This document shows, piece after piece, positions 50,655 to 58,534 of a stretch of DNA of 64,000 nt (position 1 is the stretch's first letter; every line of letters starts with the position of its first letter). This DNA is from Acidimicrobiia bacterium (GTDB taxonomy: Bacteria; Actinomycetota; Acidimicrobiia; Acidimicrobiales; Aldehydirespiratoraceae): positions 124,001 through 188,000 of the forward strand of contig JAJEHD010000010.1 in the NCBI GenBank assembly GCA_022819505.1, in the 5' to 3' direction. The position numbers and the translations under genes are program-made. The notes beneath the pieces are model-generated. The model was given only the letters and a program-made list of their open reading frames with translations, had not been told where the DNA came from and did not search any database.

Positions 50655-51815
50655 ATGCACGAACTGCGGTTTCCTGCACTTGAGGTGAAGCAGGGCCGCG
50701 AGCGGCGGCTCTATACATTCGCCGTTGACGGCAAGGAGTTGTCGAAGTTCACGACGGTCAGCCGCGTGCGGCGTGACGAGCGACAGATCGCGGGCTACCA
50801 GAGGCCCGAGGTGCTCGCTCACGTCGCTGCGATCCGTTCGTACATCGAGACATCCTCGCCGATGATCCCCAACGCGATAGTTGTCGCATTCGACACCCGA
50901 GTGCGTTTCGAGCCGTCGGAAGCCATCACCCCGGTCAATGGCTACGTGATCCCGGGCACACTGATCGTGCCCGTAGACGAGGATCTGCCGGATGAGGACA
51001 AGCCTGGCTGGGTCGTCGACGGCCAGCAACGGTGCGCCGCTGTCCGAGAGGCGGAGGTGGACTCCTTCCCGCTATGCGTCACCGCGTTCATCACGGCCAA
51101 CACAGGGGAGCAGCGCGCCCAGTTCATCCTCGTGAACTCGACGAAGCCACTTCCCAAGGGCCTGGTCTACGAACTCCTGCCATCCACTGAGGGACCGCTA
51201 CCGCCCGCGCTGATGCGCAGGCGCTTCCCTTCGTTCGTAGTGGAGCGCCTCAATTTCGACGAGGACTCACCGTTCCATCGGCTGATCCAGACGCCGACGA
51301 TGCCGGACGGAGTCATCAGAGGAACCTCGATCCTCCGCATGCTCGAGAACAGCCTGACCGACGGCTGCCTCTACTACTTCCGCGACCCCGATACGGGAAG
51401 CGGCGACATCGAGGAGATGCTGTTGATCCTGAAGCCGTTCTGGCGAGCGGTTCAGAAGGTGTTCGAGGAAGCATGGGGTCTCCCGCCTCGCATGTCGCGC
51501 CTGATGCACGGCGTCGGCATCGCCAGTTTGGGCTACGTCATGGATGCCATTACCGAGGAACACATCGCTCAGGGAACGCTGCCCGACGAGTCCGACTACG
51601 CAGCGGAACTCGAACTGCTCCGAGACGAGTGCGCCTGGACTGGCGGCTACTGGCAGTTCGGACCCCATTCCGAGCGGCAGTGGAACGATCTCCAGAACAC
51701 CCACAAGGACATCAAACTGCTCACGGGTCACTTGCTGCGCGAGCACCGACGACTCTCCAAGGCCGCGCACCAGCGCAACTCACTTGAGCAAGAGGGTGAA
51801 GTCTGGAGTCGGTAA
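50655..51815 (+). CDS. dpdB: DpdB: DGQHR-family partner of DpdA
   Basis: This protein of about 386 residues has GWVVDGQQRCAAVREAEVDS near residue 117, the DGQQR variant of the DGQHR motif, and FILVNSTKPLPKGLVYELLP soon after, matching DpdB-type proteins. Earlier, RQIAGYQRPEVLAHVAAIRSY resembles the ParB-like N-terminal segment. In Salmonella DpdA and DpdB alone suffice for inserting preQ0 into DNA. ATG at 50655 is preferred because GGCGGAG stands five bases before it; ATG at 50640 would add five residues. Direct placement after dpdA makes it the likelier true DpdB of the two DGQHR proteins. Confidence 0.78.
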   Translation: MHELRFPALEVKQGRERRLYTFAVDGKELSKFTTVSRVRRDERQIAGYQRPEVLAHVAAIRSYIETSSPMIPNAIVVAFDTRVRFEPSEAITPVNGYVIPGTLIVPVDEDLPDEDKPGWVVDGQQRCAAVREAEVDSFPLCVTAFITANTGEQRAQFILVNSTKPLPKGLVYELLPSTEGPLPPALMRRRFPSFVVERLNFDEDSPFHRLIQTPTMPDGVIRGTSILRMLENSLTDGCLYYFRDPDTGSGDIEEMLLILKPFWRAVQKVFEEAWGLPPRMSRLMHGVGIASLGYVMDAITEEHIAQGTLPDESDYAAELELLRDECAWTGGYWQFGPHSERQWNDLQNTHKDIKLLTGHLLREHRRLSKAAHQRNSLEQEGEVWSR

Positions 51816-51886
51816 GGCGAGTGATCATGCTCCCGAATGACGCTCTCGGCTCGCCGTTGCTTCGATTGCGTCTCTAATCTCGCTTG

Positions 51887-54800
51887 ATGCGGAGCCGGGC
51901 GCCCAACACTCAGCCCGGGCGAGGAACTGGCGGGCCGGGTCCAGTTCAGCCTGGTCCATCTGATGTAGGCCGGTTCGTCGTCGGCGAGCCAGAACTGGGC
52001 GTCGGTCGTCTGATGGACGTTGACGGCGCGACAGCTCGGATCCGCTACTTCCGAGCTCCTGTCAAGGAGCCCTACGTTGAGCGCGAGTCAGAGTTGCAGC
52101 AGGTCACTGTCGCTGAGATCCGGGCCCAGACGCGGGTGTACTTCCACGACGGGAGCCGTTGGAGAAGCGGGCGGATCGAAGGCGAGCACGACCGAGGTGA
52201 TGATCGGTACGTCGTGGCCCTACCGAACAGAGAGGGTGAGATCTTGTCGAGCGACCAGTTCGACATCCGTTGGGCGCCCAAGATCGAGGATCCCTACGAA
52301 CTCCTCGCCTCGCTCGGCGGAGCCAGCCCTCTCGTGTACGAGCCAAGGGTGGACCTCCTCGCGTCGTGGCACGCTCTGCGGGCCGCCGCCGCCGGGGTTG
52401 ACGGCCTGCTACTGGGATCGGTCGAACTCCATGACCACCAACTCACGGTCGTGCGAAGCGTGTCGGACGACCACGAGCGTCGATACCTCCTGGCTGACGA
52501 GGTGGGCCTTGGCAAGACCGTCGAGGCCGGCGCACTCGTGTGGCAGTCGTTGCGCGACCAGCCCACCGGTGAAGTGCTTGTGCTGAGCCCCGACCACCTC
52601 CGTCAACAATGGGCCGAGGAGTTGACCGACAAGTTTCACGCCAACCACTTGCGAAGGGCTTCGATTCGAATCTGCGCCCACGAGCGACCTGAAACCTGGC
52701 CGGACGGACCGGTCCACGTTCTCGTGGTCGACGAGGCCCACCACCTCACTCGCGCCGGGCCGTTCCCGATGGAGACGCTTGTGCGCGTGGCGGGGTTGGC
52801 GCACGCAGCGAGAGATGTCCTCCTACTCACGGCAACGCCGGTCCGAACGAATGAGGCGGCCTTCCTTGATCTGCTGCACCTGCTGGATCCAAAGAGCTAT
52901 AAGCCGCAGGATCTCGACGAGTTCACTCGCCGGGTCGAGATGCGGGATGAACTCGCACTCATTCACCACTCGCTCACACCTGATCTGGATGAGTTCGACT
53001 TCTCTCTGTATGCCGACCAACTTCGATCCGTCTTTCCCGACGATGAGACTCTCGATCTGCTCGTCGGCCAAGCCCTCGACTGCACTGACAGTCAGCGCCC
53101 CGAACGCATCGTGAGGGTCAGAGAGCACCTCTCGGAGACCTATCGGCTACACCATCGCCTACTTCGGACCCGCCGGAGCCCGGAGATCAATACCAGCTTC
53201 GGCGTGCGCGGCCGTCGCCGCGGCCGACCCTTCACCGTTGAAATCGGCGATGACAGCGACGATGTCCGTGTCGACCTGATCGAGGGCTTTCGGCTGCACG
53301 CCGCCGAACTCGTTGACGCCGGAGAGGTCGGAGCGGACGATGCGACAGCAGCGCTGCGTCTGCTCGGCCAGGCCTGCGGCTCACTCCCCCACGCGATTCT
53401 GGAACTCGCAGCTGTTGAGGGGTCCGAGGGAGCAAGCGGACTGGTATCACGCTGGCTCGCGTCCAGGGGTGAAGCCTGGAAGCGAGAACTTGACGCCGCC
53501 GCTCCAATCGTGCTTGATGCGAGCGCGCGTCAGATCGGCAGGATGGCCATAGCCAAGGATCTCGGGAAGGTCGTGGTGGCGAGCGCCTATCGGGCAGTAG
53601 CGCAAGTCGTGTCCGCAGCCGTAGCAGACTCCTTCGGGACGCACCGAGTGGCCGAGCATCTGAGCATCCGGTCGCGAGAGGAAAACGCGGCGAGTGTTGA
53701 CCGGTGGCGGTCTGACGAGAACTGTCGCGTTCTGGTCTGCGATGCCAGCGCCGAGGAAGGCATCAACCTCCAGACAGCCGACGTGGTCGTCCACCTGGAC
53801 CTGCCTTGGGACGTGTTCCGCCTCGAACAACGGCTTGGCCGAGCCGACAGATTCGTCCGCGGAGGGTCATCCCCAGTGGAGTCGATGGTGTTCGTCTACG
53901 GGGAGCAAGCATACGCACAGGGGTGGTTCCTGTTCGCGGCTGACTCCTGCGGGGTGTTCGACCAATCGGTCTCGTCGCTGCAGTATGTCCTTGCCGACTT
54001 AGAGTCCGAAATGCTCGGCCAGGTGATCACTGGCGGAGCCGGCGTGTTCGACTCTGGTGTGGAGTCACGACGCGACAGCCTTCGTGACGAGGCTCAGCGG
54101 ATTGCGGCTCACGACTCCCTCGACTCGGTGAGCGGCGCCCACCGGGGTCTCAACGAGCGACTCACTCAGGAGGACGCCAACCCAAGGCTCGGCAAGGCGC
54201 TCAAGACCTGGCTGACCGGTGTGGGGGCGAGGACGTGGAGTCCTGCTAGGGGAAGCCTTCGGATCGCCCGCCGCCCGCGTCTTCAAGTTCCCTTCGCCCT
54301 CGAACGTGCGATGACTCCGTGGTTCGATACCGAAGTGGCGCTGTCGCGCCAAGCGTCCGTGGAACGCAAGGTGCAACTCGTGAGGCCCGGTCACGGTTTG
54401 TTGGACGCGATCGTGCGCCACCTCCACGACGACGACCGCGGCGTCGCGTTCGCCTTCATGCGACCGGCGCCGGGCCACTGGCCGCCTGTGGCGGTGTTCC
54501 GGACGGACTTCCTGGTGCGAGCATCCACGACGCATGGACTGGATCAGGTCGCGCGTGAGCAGGGCGCCACGTCGTGGCTGCGGGTTCAGCGTGAGTCGCT
54601 GGTTCCTCCCCTGCTTGAGACTGTGTACATGTCCGATATGGGTGTCGAGGTCGTGAGCCAATCGGCGACTCGTGCCTTCGCGCCGGCGACTGGGGATCAG
54701 AACTTGATGTGGCAACCGGAGTTGTTCGAGAAGGTCGCTGGGCACCTCGACTGGGACGCCGTGTGTGGGGAGGGTCTCACGAGCGCAAAACGCATCCTCG

Positions 54801-55039
54801 ACAGCCGCGAGTCGTTCGGGCCGCGAGGGACTCGCGCCGCGAGCGCTCTGAGGTCATTGATCGACGGTCACCTCGCAACACTCCACGCTCGAACTGCCAC
54901 CGGTTTGGAGCCGGTCGGCGAACAGATGCGAGCGTTCCAAGCGCTCGCATCAGCAGTTCCCAGCCGCCTGGAGATGGCAGTAGACGTGATCGGATGCGGA
55001 GTAATCGTTCTGGCCGACCCCGCCCGGCTCGGAGATTGA
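51887..55039 (+). CDS. dpdE: DpdE: SNF2-family helicase of the Dpd restriction module
   Basis: This 1050-residue protein has an N-terminal tudor/SH3-like region (VGRLMDVDGATARIRYF), Walker A LADEVGLGKTVEAGALVWQS near residue 204, a DEAH box VVDEAHHLTR near 281, LLTATPVRTNEAAF, and a C-terminal helicase domain with EEGINLQTADVVVHLDLPW and RLEQRLGRADRFVRG near 640. Such layouts define SNF2/RapA-type translocases. In Salmonella dpdE is one of the genes needed for the restriction-like phenotype. No nuclease motif is seen. ATG at 51887 has no good Shine-Dalgarno and sits after a 71-base gap, so the start is the least certain of the cluster. Confidence 0.82.
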   Translation: MRSRAPNTQPGRGTGGPGPVQPGPSDVGRFVVGEPELGVGRLMDVDGATARIRYFRAPVKEPYVERESELQQVTVAEIRAQTRVYFHDGSRWRSGRIEGEHDRGDDRYVVALPNREGEILSSDQFDIRWAPKIEDPYELLASLGGASPLVYEPRVDLLASWHALRAAAAGVDGLLLGSVELHDHQLTVVRSVSDDHERRYLLADEVGLGKTVEAGALVWQSLRDQPTGEVLVLSPDHLRQQWAEELTDKFHANHLRRASIRICAHERPETWPDGPVHVLVVDEAHHLTRAGPFPMETLVRVAGLAHAARDVLLLTATPVRTNEAAFLDLLHLLDPKSYKPQDLDEFTRRVEMRDELALIHHSLTPDLDEFDFSLYADQLRSVFPDDETLDLLVGQALDCTDSQRPERIVRVREHLSETYRLHHRLLRTRRSPEINTSFGVRGRRRGRPFTVEIGDDSDDVRVDLIEGFRLHAAELVDAGEVGADDATAALRLLGQACGSLPHAILELAAVEGSEGASGLVSRWLASRGEAWKRELDAAAPIVLDASARQIGRMAIAKDLGKVVVASAYRAVAQVVSAAVADSFGTHRVAEHLSIRSREENAASVDRWRSDENCRVLVCDASAEEGINLQTADVVVHLDLPWDVFRLEQRLGRADRFVRGGSSPVESMVFVYGEQAYAQGWFLFAADSCGVFDQSVSSLQYVLADLESEMLGQVITGGAGVFDSGVESRRDSLRDEAQRIAAHDSLDSVSGAHRGLNERLTQEDANPRLGKALKTWLTGVGARTWSPARGSLRIARRPRLQVPFALERAMTPWFDTEVALSRQASVERKVQLVRPGHGLLDAIVRHLHDDDRGVAFAFMRPAPGHWPPVAVFRTDFLVRASTTHGLDQVAREQGATSWLRVQRESLVPPLLETVYMSDMGVEVVSQSATRAFAPATGDQNLMWQPELFEKVAGHLDWDAVCGEGLTSAKRILDSRESFGPRGTRAASALRSLIDGHLATLHARTATGLEPVGEQMRAFQALASAVPSRLEMAVDVIGCGVIVLADPARLGD

Positions 55040-55040
55040 C

Positions 55041-57623
55041 ATGCTCACCGTCCAAAACGTTCAGTCGTTGCTCGACCACTTGGCTACCGACCAGCGGATC
55101 GAGGCCTCCGACCGGGTCTCATCCGCGCTGCAGGCGGCGTGGAGCGGTCAGGGCGGGTCAGCGGATGCCGCTGTGCTGCTTCGCCAGGTGCTTCGCTGCG
55201 ACGATGTTCGCCGCAGTGCAGACAGGCCCGAGGGTGACGTTGACACTGAGTCCAGAGCGCCTCCTGCCTGGCTCGACGTGCCGCATTCCCGCTCGTTCCC
55301 TCCGGACTATCAATGGAGAGACTTCGGTCTCGACGCTCAACGACGCCGCGGTGCGTCTACACGCATCCGTGCCGTTGCCTGGGCGCCTCGATGGCTCGAC
55401 TGTGGCTCAGTCCCCGCAGTTGACCACGACGTTTCGAACCTTCGTGTTGTGAGACGAGACGAGTCGGTATGCGGAGATCCGTTCCTCACTCGCATTGACG
55501 AGGACTTCACGACCTATCGGACGCCCGGCCAGCGCGCGGCTGTCCGGAGCGCGCTCATCGCGAGCGCGGGGAGCACGCTCGTCGTCAATCTCCCGACAGG
55601 TGGCGGCAAGACCCTAGCGATGCTCGCGCCAGCGGTGACTACCTCGACGAGCGGTTCTGTCTCGGTTGTCGTGGTCCCAACGGTTGCGCTCGCACTCGAT
55701 CAGCATCGGCGGTACTCAAGCCAGCATTCGGAGGCCCCGCCGACTGCCTACCACGGCGGACTGACGGCGGGTCAGAGGTCGGATTTCGTCGCTCGCCTGC
55801 GATCCGGCCGCCAGCCGATCCTCTTCACGAACCCTGAAGCCCTAGTTACCTCTCTTGCCCGGCCCCTCACTTCTGCCGCTGCGGGCGGTCGGCTCCGACT
55901 CCTCGCCATCGACGAGGCCCATATCGTCGCGTCCTGGGGAGACGCATTCCGCCCCCACTTCCACGCGCTGGCGGGGCTGCGCACTCACCTACTACGCGAG
56001 GCGAGCGCCGCTGGCCATGAGGCGTTCAGGACGATACTTGCGAGCGCCACCATCACCGAGGACACGCTGTTGCTGCTTGAGGGACTCTTCGGCCAACCGG
56101 GTCCGTTTCTGCACGTGGGCGCGCCGGTGGTGCGGCCCGAGCCGACTTTCTGGGCCGCACCCGTGTCCGACGCGGAGGAGAGGGACTCCCGACTCATAGA
56201 GTCGCTGCGCCACCTTCCGCGGCCGGCGATCGTCTATACGACGCTGCGCGACGAGCGAAGAGCACGCCCGGGAACCCTGACCCCGAAGCAGCTCAGCCAA
56301 CTCGCTTCGTCCCATGGGTTCACCCGCTTCGCAGTGGTGGACGGCGCTTCGACGACACTTCACCGGGCGGACGTCCTCCGCGATCTTCATGACTCGCCCC
56401 AGCAACCTTCCACGGTCGATCTCGTGTTCGCCACATCAGCCTTCGGACTCGGCCTCGACGTTCCAGACATCCGTACAGTCGTCCACGCCTGCATGCCCGA
56501 GAGTCTCGACCGTTACTACCAGGAGGTGGGCCGGGGTGGACGTGACGGGCGACCAATGATCTCGCTGGTGCTCCGCGCCAAACCGGACGACGAAGTCGCA
56601 AACGGCATTGCAGCGCCGCGGGTGCTCACCGCGGACCGCGCGCTGGACCGTTGGACCGCCATGCACCAGGCTGCCGAGCAAATCGCCCCCGGCGTGATCC
56701 GGGTGCCGCTAACCGCAGTCCCAAGAAACCTGGATCAACACACCGACTACAACGAGCGATGGAACCTGTTCACGGCCATCCTGATGGCCCGCGCGGGCGC
56801 TCTTGCCTGGGACTTCAGCCTCGACGAGTTGCCCGCCGACTCTGACTCACCTCCCGACGACCGTTGGTGGCTAACTGTCCGCATCCTTCGCGGCGACCAC
56901 AAGTCTCCGGGATTCTGGAGTGAGGTCGTCGAGAGCGTCCGAGCCCGGATGGTCAGCGCATCGCTCGAAGGACTCAAGAACCTCAGGACAGTCCTGTCCG
57001 GTCGAAGATGCACGGGCGAACTCGTTGCACTCAACTACTCGATCCTGAGTCCCACTGCGTTCCAAACGACATGTCTGCCGAGTTGCGGCGGATGTACCCG
57101 TTGCCGTCGGGACGGTTGCAGCCGGTGGTCTTCATCCTCACCCAGGCCCAGCGGAATCGAAGCGACTCCCTCGCCTGGCACAACCCGGCTTCATCGGCTT
57201 GCCGAGCGGGGCAAGTGGGGACCGCGGGTGATCGTGGGTGCCGAGGCTGCAACAATGCAGTCTCGCCGCAAACTGAGGCGGGCCGTCCGGTCTCTCGTCA
57301 CTGCCGGTGGCATCCAGTTGCTTGTGGTGCCGGATGACAGGCGTCACACGGTTGAAGACTGGTTGCCCCCACAAGATGGCGGGCGACCCCCGCTGATGGT
57401 CAGTTCGCTGGAGGACTTCGACCCATTAGCCGAAGTGGGTGTGCCGACGCTCGCGATCGTCGGTGAAGGCACCGGCGATCACCTACCGCTCCTCGACGGG
57501 AGCGCGCGATCGAGTCTCTTCGTTGTCCTCGGTCCCGTTGATCTGCGTGTGGGAGCGTCTGGCTTGTCACTTCTTGACAACGATGGGGCGTTTCGCCTCG
57601 CCGATCTCGAGCGCATCCTCTAG
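55041..57623 (+). CDS. dpdF: DpdF: RecQ-like helicase of the Dpd restriction module
   Basis: This 860-residue protein has Walker A NLPTGGGKTLAMLAPAV near residue 183, DEAH box LAIDEAHIVASWGDAF near 288, SATITEDT, and the RecQ-type motif VI RYYQEVGRGGRDGRP near 490. A cysteine cluster CLPSCGGCTRCRRDGC near 680 probably binds zinc, as in RecQ and PriA relatives. It likely unwinds or scans DNA during restriction. ATG at 55041 follows the previous stop by one base (TGACATG). Its coding frame is intact throughout. Confidence 0.83.
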   Translation: MLTVQNVQSLLDHLATDQRIEASDRVSSALQAAWSGQGGSADAAVLLRQVLRCDDVRRSADRPEGDVDTESRAPPAWLDVPHSRSFPPDYQWRDFGLDAQRRRGASTRIRAVAWAPRWLDCGSVPAVDHDVSNLRVVRRDESVCGDPFLTRIDEDFTTYRTPGQRAAVRSALIASAGSTLVVNLPTGGGKTLAMLAPAVTTSTSGSVSVVVVPTVALALDQHRRYSSQHSEAPPTAYHGGLTAGQRSDFVARLRSGRQPILFTNPEALVTSLARPLTSAAAGGRLRLLAIDEAHIVASWGDAFRPHFHALAGLRTHLLREASAAGHEAFRTILASATITEDTLLLLEGLFGQPGPFLHVGAPVVRPEPTFWAAPVSDAEERDSRLIESLRHLPRPAIVYTTLRDERRARPGTLTPKQLSQLASSHGFTRFAVVDGASTTLHRADVLRDLHDSPQQPSTVDLVFATSAFGLGLDVPDIRTVVHACMPESLDRYYQEVGRGGRDGRPMISLVLRAKPDDEVANGIAAPRVLTADRALDRWTAMHQAAEQIAPGVIRVPLTAVPRNLDQHTDYNERWNLFTAILMARAGALAWDFSLDELPADSDSPPDDRWWLTVRILRGDHKSPGFWSEVVESVRARMVSASLEGLKNLRTVLSGRRCTGELVALNYSILSPTAFQTTCLPSCGGCTRCRRDGCSRWSSSSPRPSGIEATPSPGTTRLHRLAERGKWGPRVIVGAEAATMQSRRKLRRAVRSLVTAGGIQLLVVPDDRRHTVEDWLPPQDGGRPPLMVSSLEDFDPLAEVGVPTLAIVGEGTGDHLPLLDGSARSSLFVVLGPVDLRVGASGLSLLDNDGAFRLADLERIL

Positions 57624-57634
57624 GAGACGGTGAT

Positions 57635-58534
57635 ATGGCCTTGCTCAATCCACCGGAACTGCGAGCAAGCATGATGTGCGTGATCGTCTTCTACCTAGCC
57701 CAGTGTCGGGGCCAGCGAGATGAACGCAACCGCATCATCGACGCGATCTCGCCTCCGAGCCTCACCAAGTCGCCCCAGGATCACCAACGCGATGCCAACC
57801 ACAATCTTGTGAGTGCTGTCGAGATCGGCCTCGCCGTCCGTGACGGTGACCGGGTAGTACTGAGCCCGGCGAGCACCAGGGCCGCGAGCAAGGGAACAGC
57901 GGCGATCACGGCGCTCGTCCGCCAGCTCATCCTGTCTGAGGATCTGAACACCGCTGCGTGGGGTAGTCAGGAAGGCGCGCGCGACCTCACTAACGCCCTC
58001 GCGTGGTTCCTCACATTCCGCCCTGCCGAGGCTCCCGCTCGAATGGAAGGCGAGTTGCCGTCGGTGAAGTCCCAGCAGGAGGCCGACTTCGGCCCACGGC
58101 ACAGCGACGACGATGCAAGCGGCTGGCCGATCTCCAACAGCACTCGATGGAATGCCTTTCAGCGGTGGGCGTGCTCGCTGGGGTTTGCGTGGCGCTCTCC
58201 TTCCGGGCGTCTGATACCCGATCCCACTCCTGCTGTGCGCGACTCGCTTCCCGCGGTCTTCGAGAGCGAGTCGACGCTCGATGGCCGGTCTTTCGTTACA
58301 GCCCTCGGCGGACAGCTTCCCGTTCTGGAGTTCGGCGCGTACCGCCGGTTCGTGGAGGAGAATTGGAACCGCTCGTCAGGGCTCAACGAGAATCTGAGCG
58401 TCGCGACGACCGATGCTCTGCGACGGCTCGAGACGAGTCGACACCTGACCTTCGAGGACCGCGCCGACGCTCCGAGGATCGCCCGCGTCGACGGGACGAC
58501 CTTCTCGCATGTCTCGATAGGCAAGGCGCGATGA
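57635..58534 (+). CDS. dpdG: DpdG-like protein of the Dpd cluster
   Basis: This 299-residue protein has no recognisable catalytic motif. Its position between the RecQ-like helicase and the large ATPase, its length and its sequence style (LNPPELRASMMCVIVFYLAQ at the start) fit DpdG of known dpd clusters. The N-terminal third could form a winged-helix (ARDLTNALAWFLTFRP, then SLVSAVEIGLAVRDGDRVVL-like pieces). In Salmonella dpdG is among genes tied to restriction. Start follows GGAGACGG; the stop overlaps the next ATG (ATGA). Confidence 0.72.
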   Translation: MALLNPPELRASMMCVIVFYLAQCRGQRDERNRIIDAISPPSLTKSPQDHQRDANHNLVSAVEIGLAVRDGDRVVLSPASTRAASKGTAAITALVRQLILSEDLNTAAWGSQEGARDLTNALAWFLTFRPAEAPARMEGELPSVKSQQEADFGPRHSDDDASGWPISNSTRWNAFQRWACSLGFAWRSPSGRLIPDPTPAVRDSLPAVFESESTLDGRSFVTALGGQLPVLEFGAYRRFVEENWNRSSGLNENLSVATTDALRRLETSRHLTFEDRADAPRIARVDGTTFSHVSIGKAR

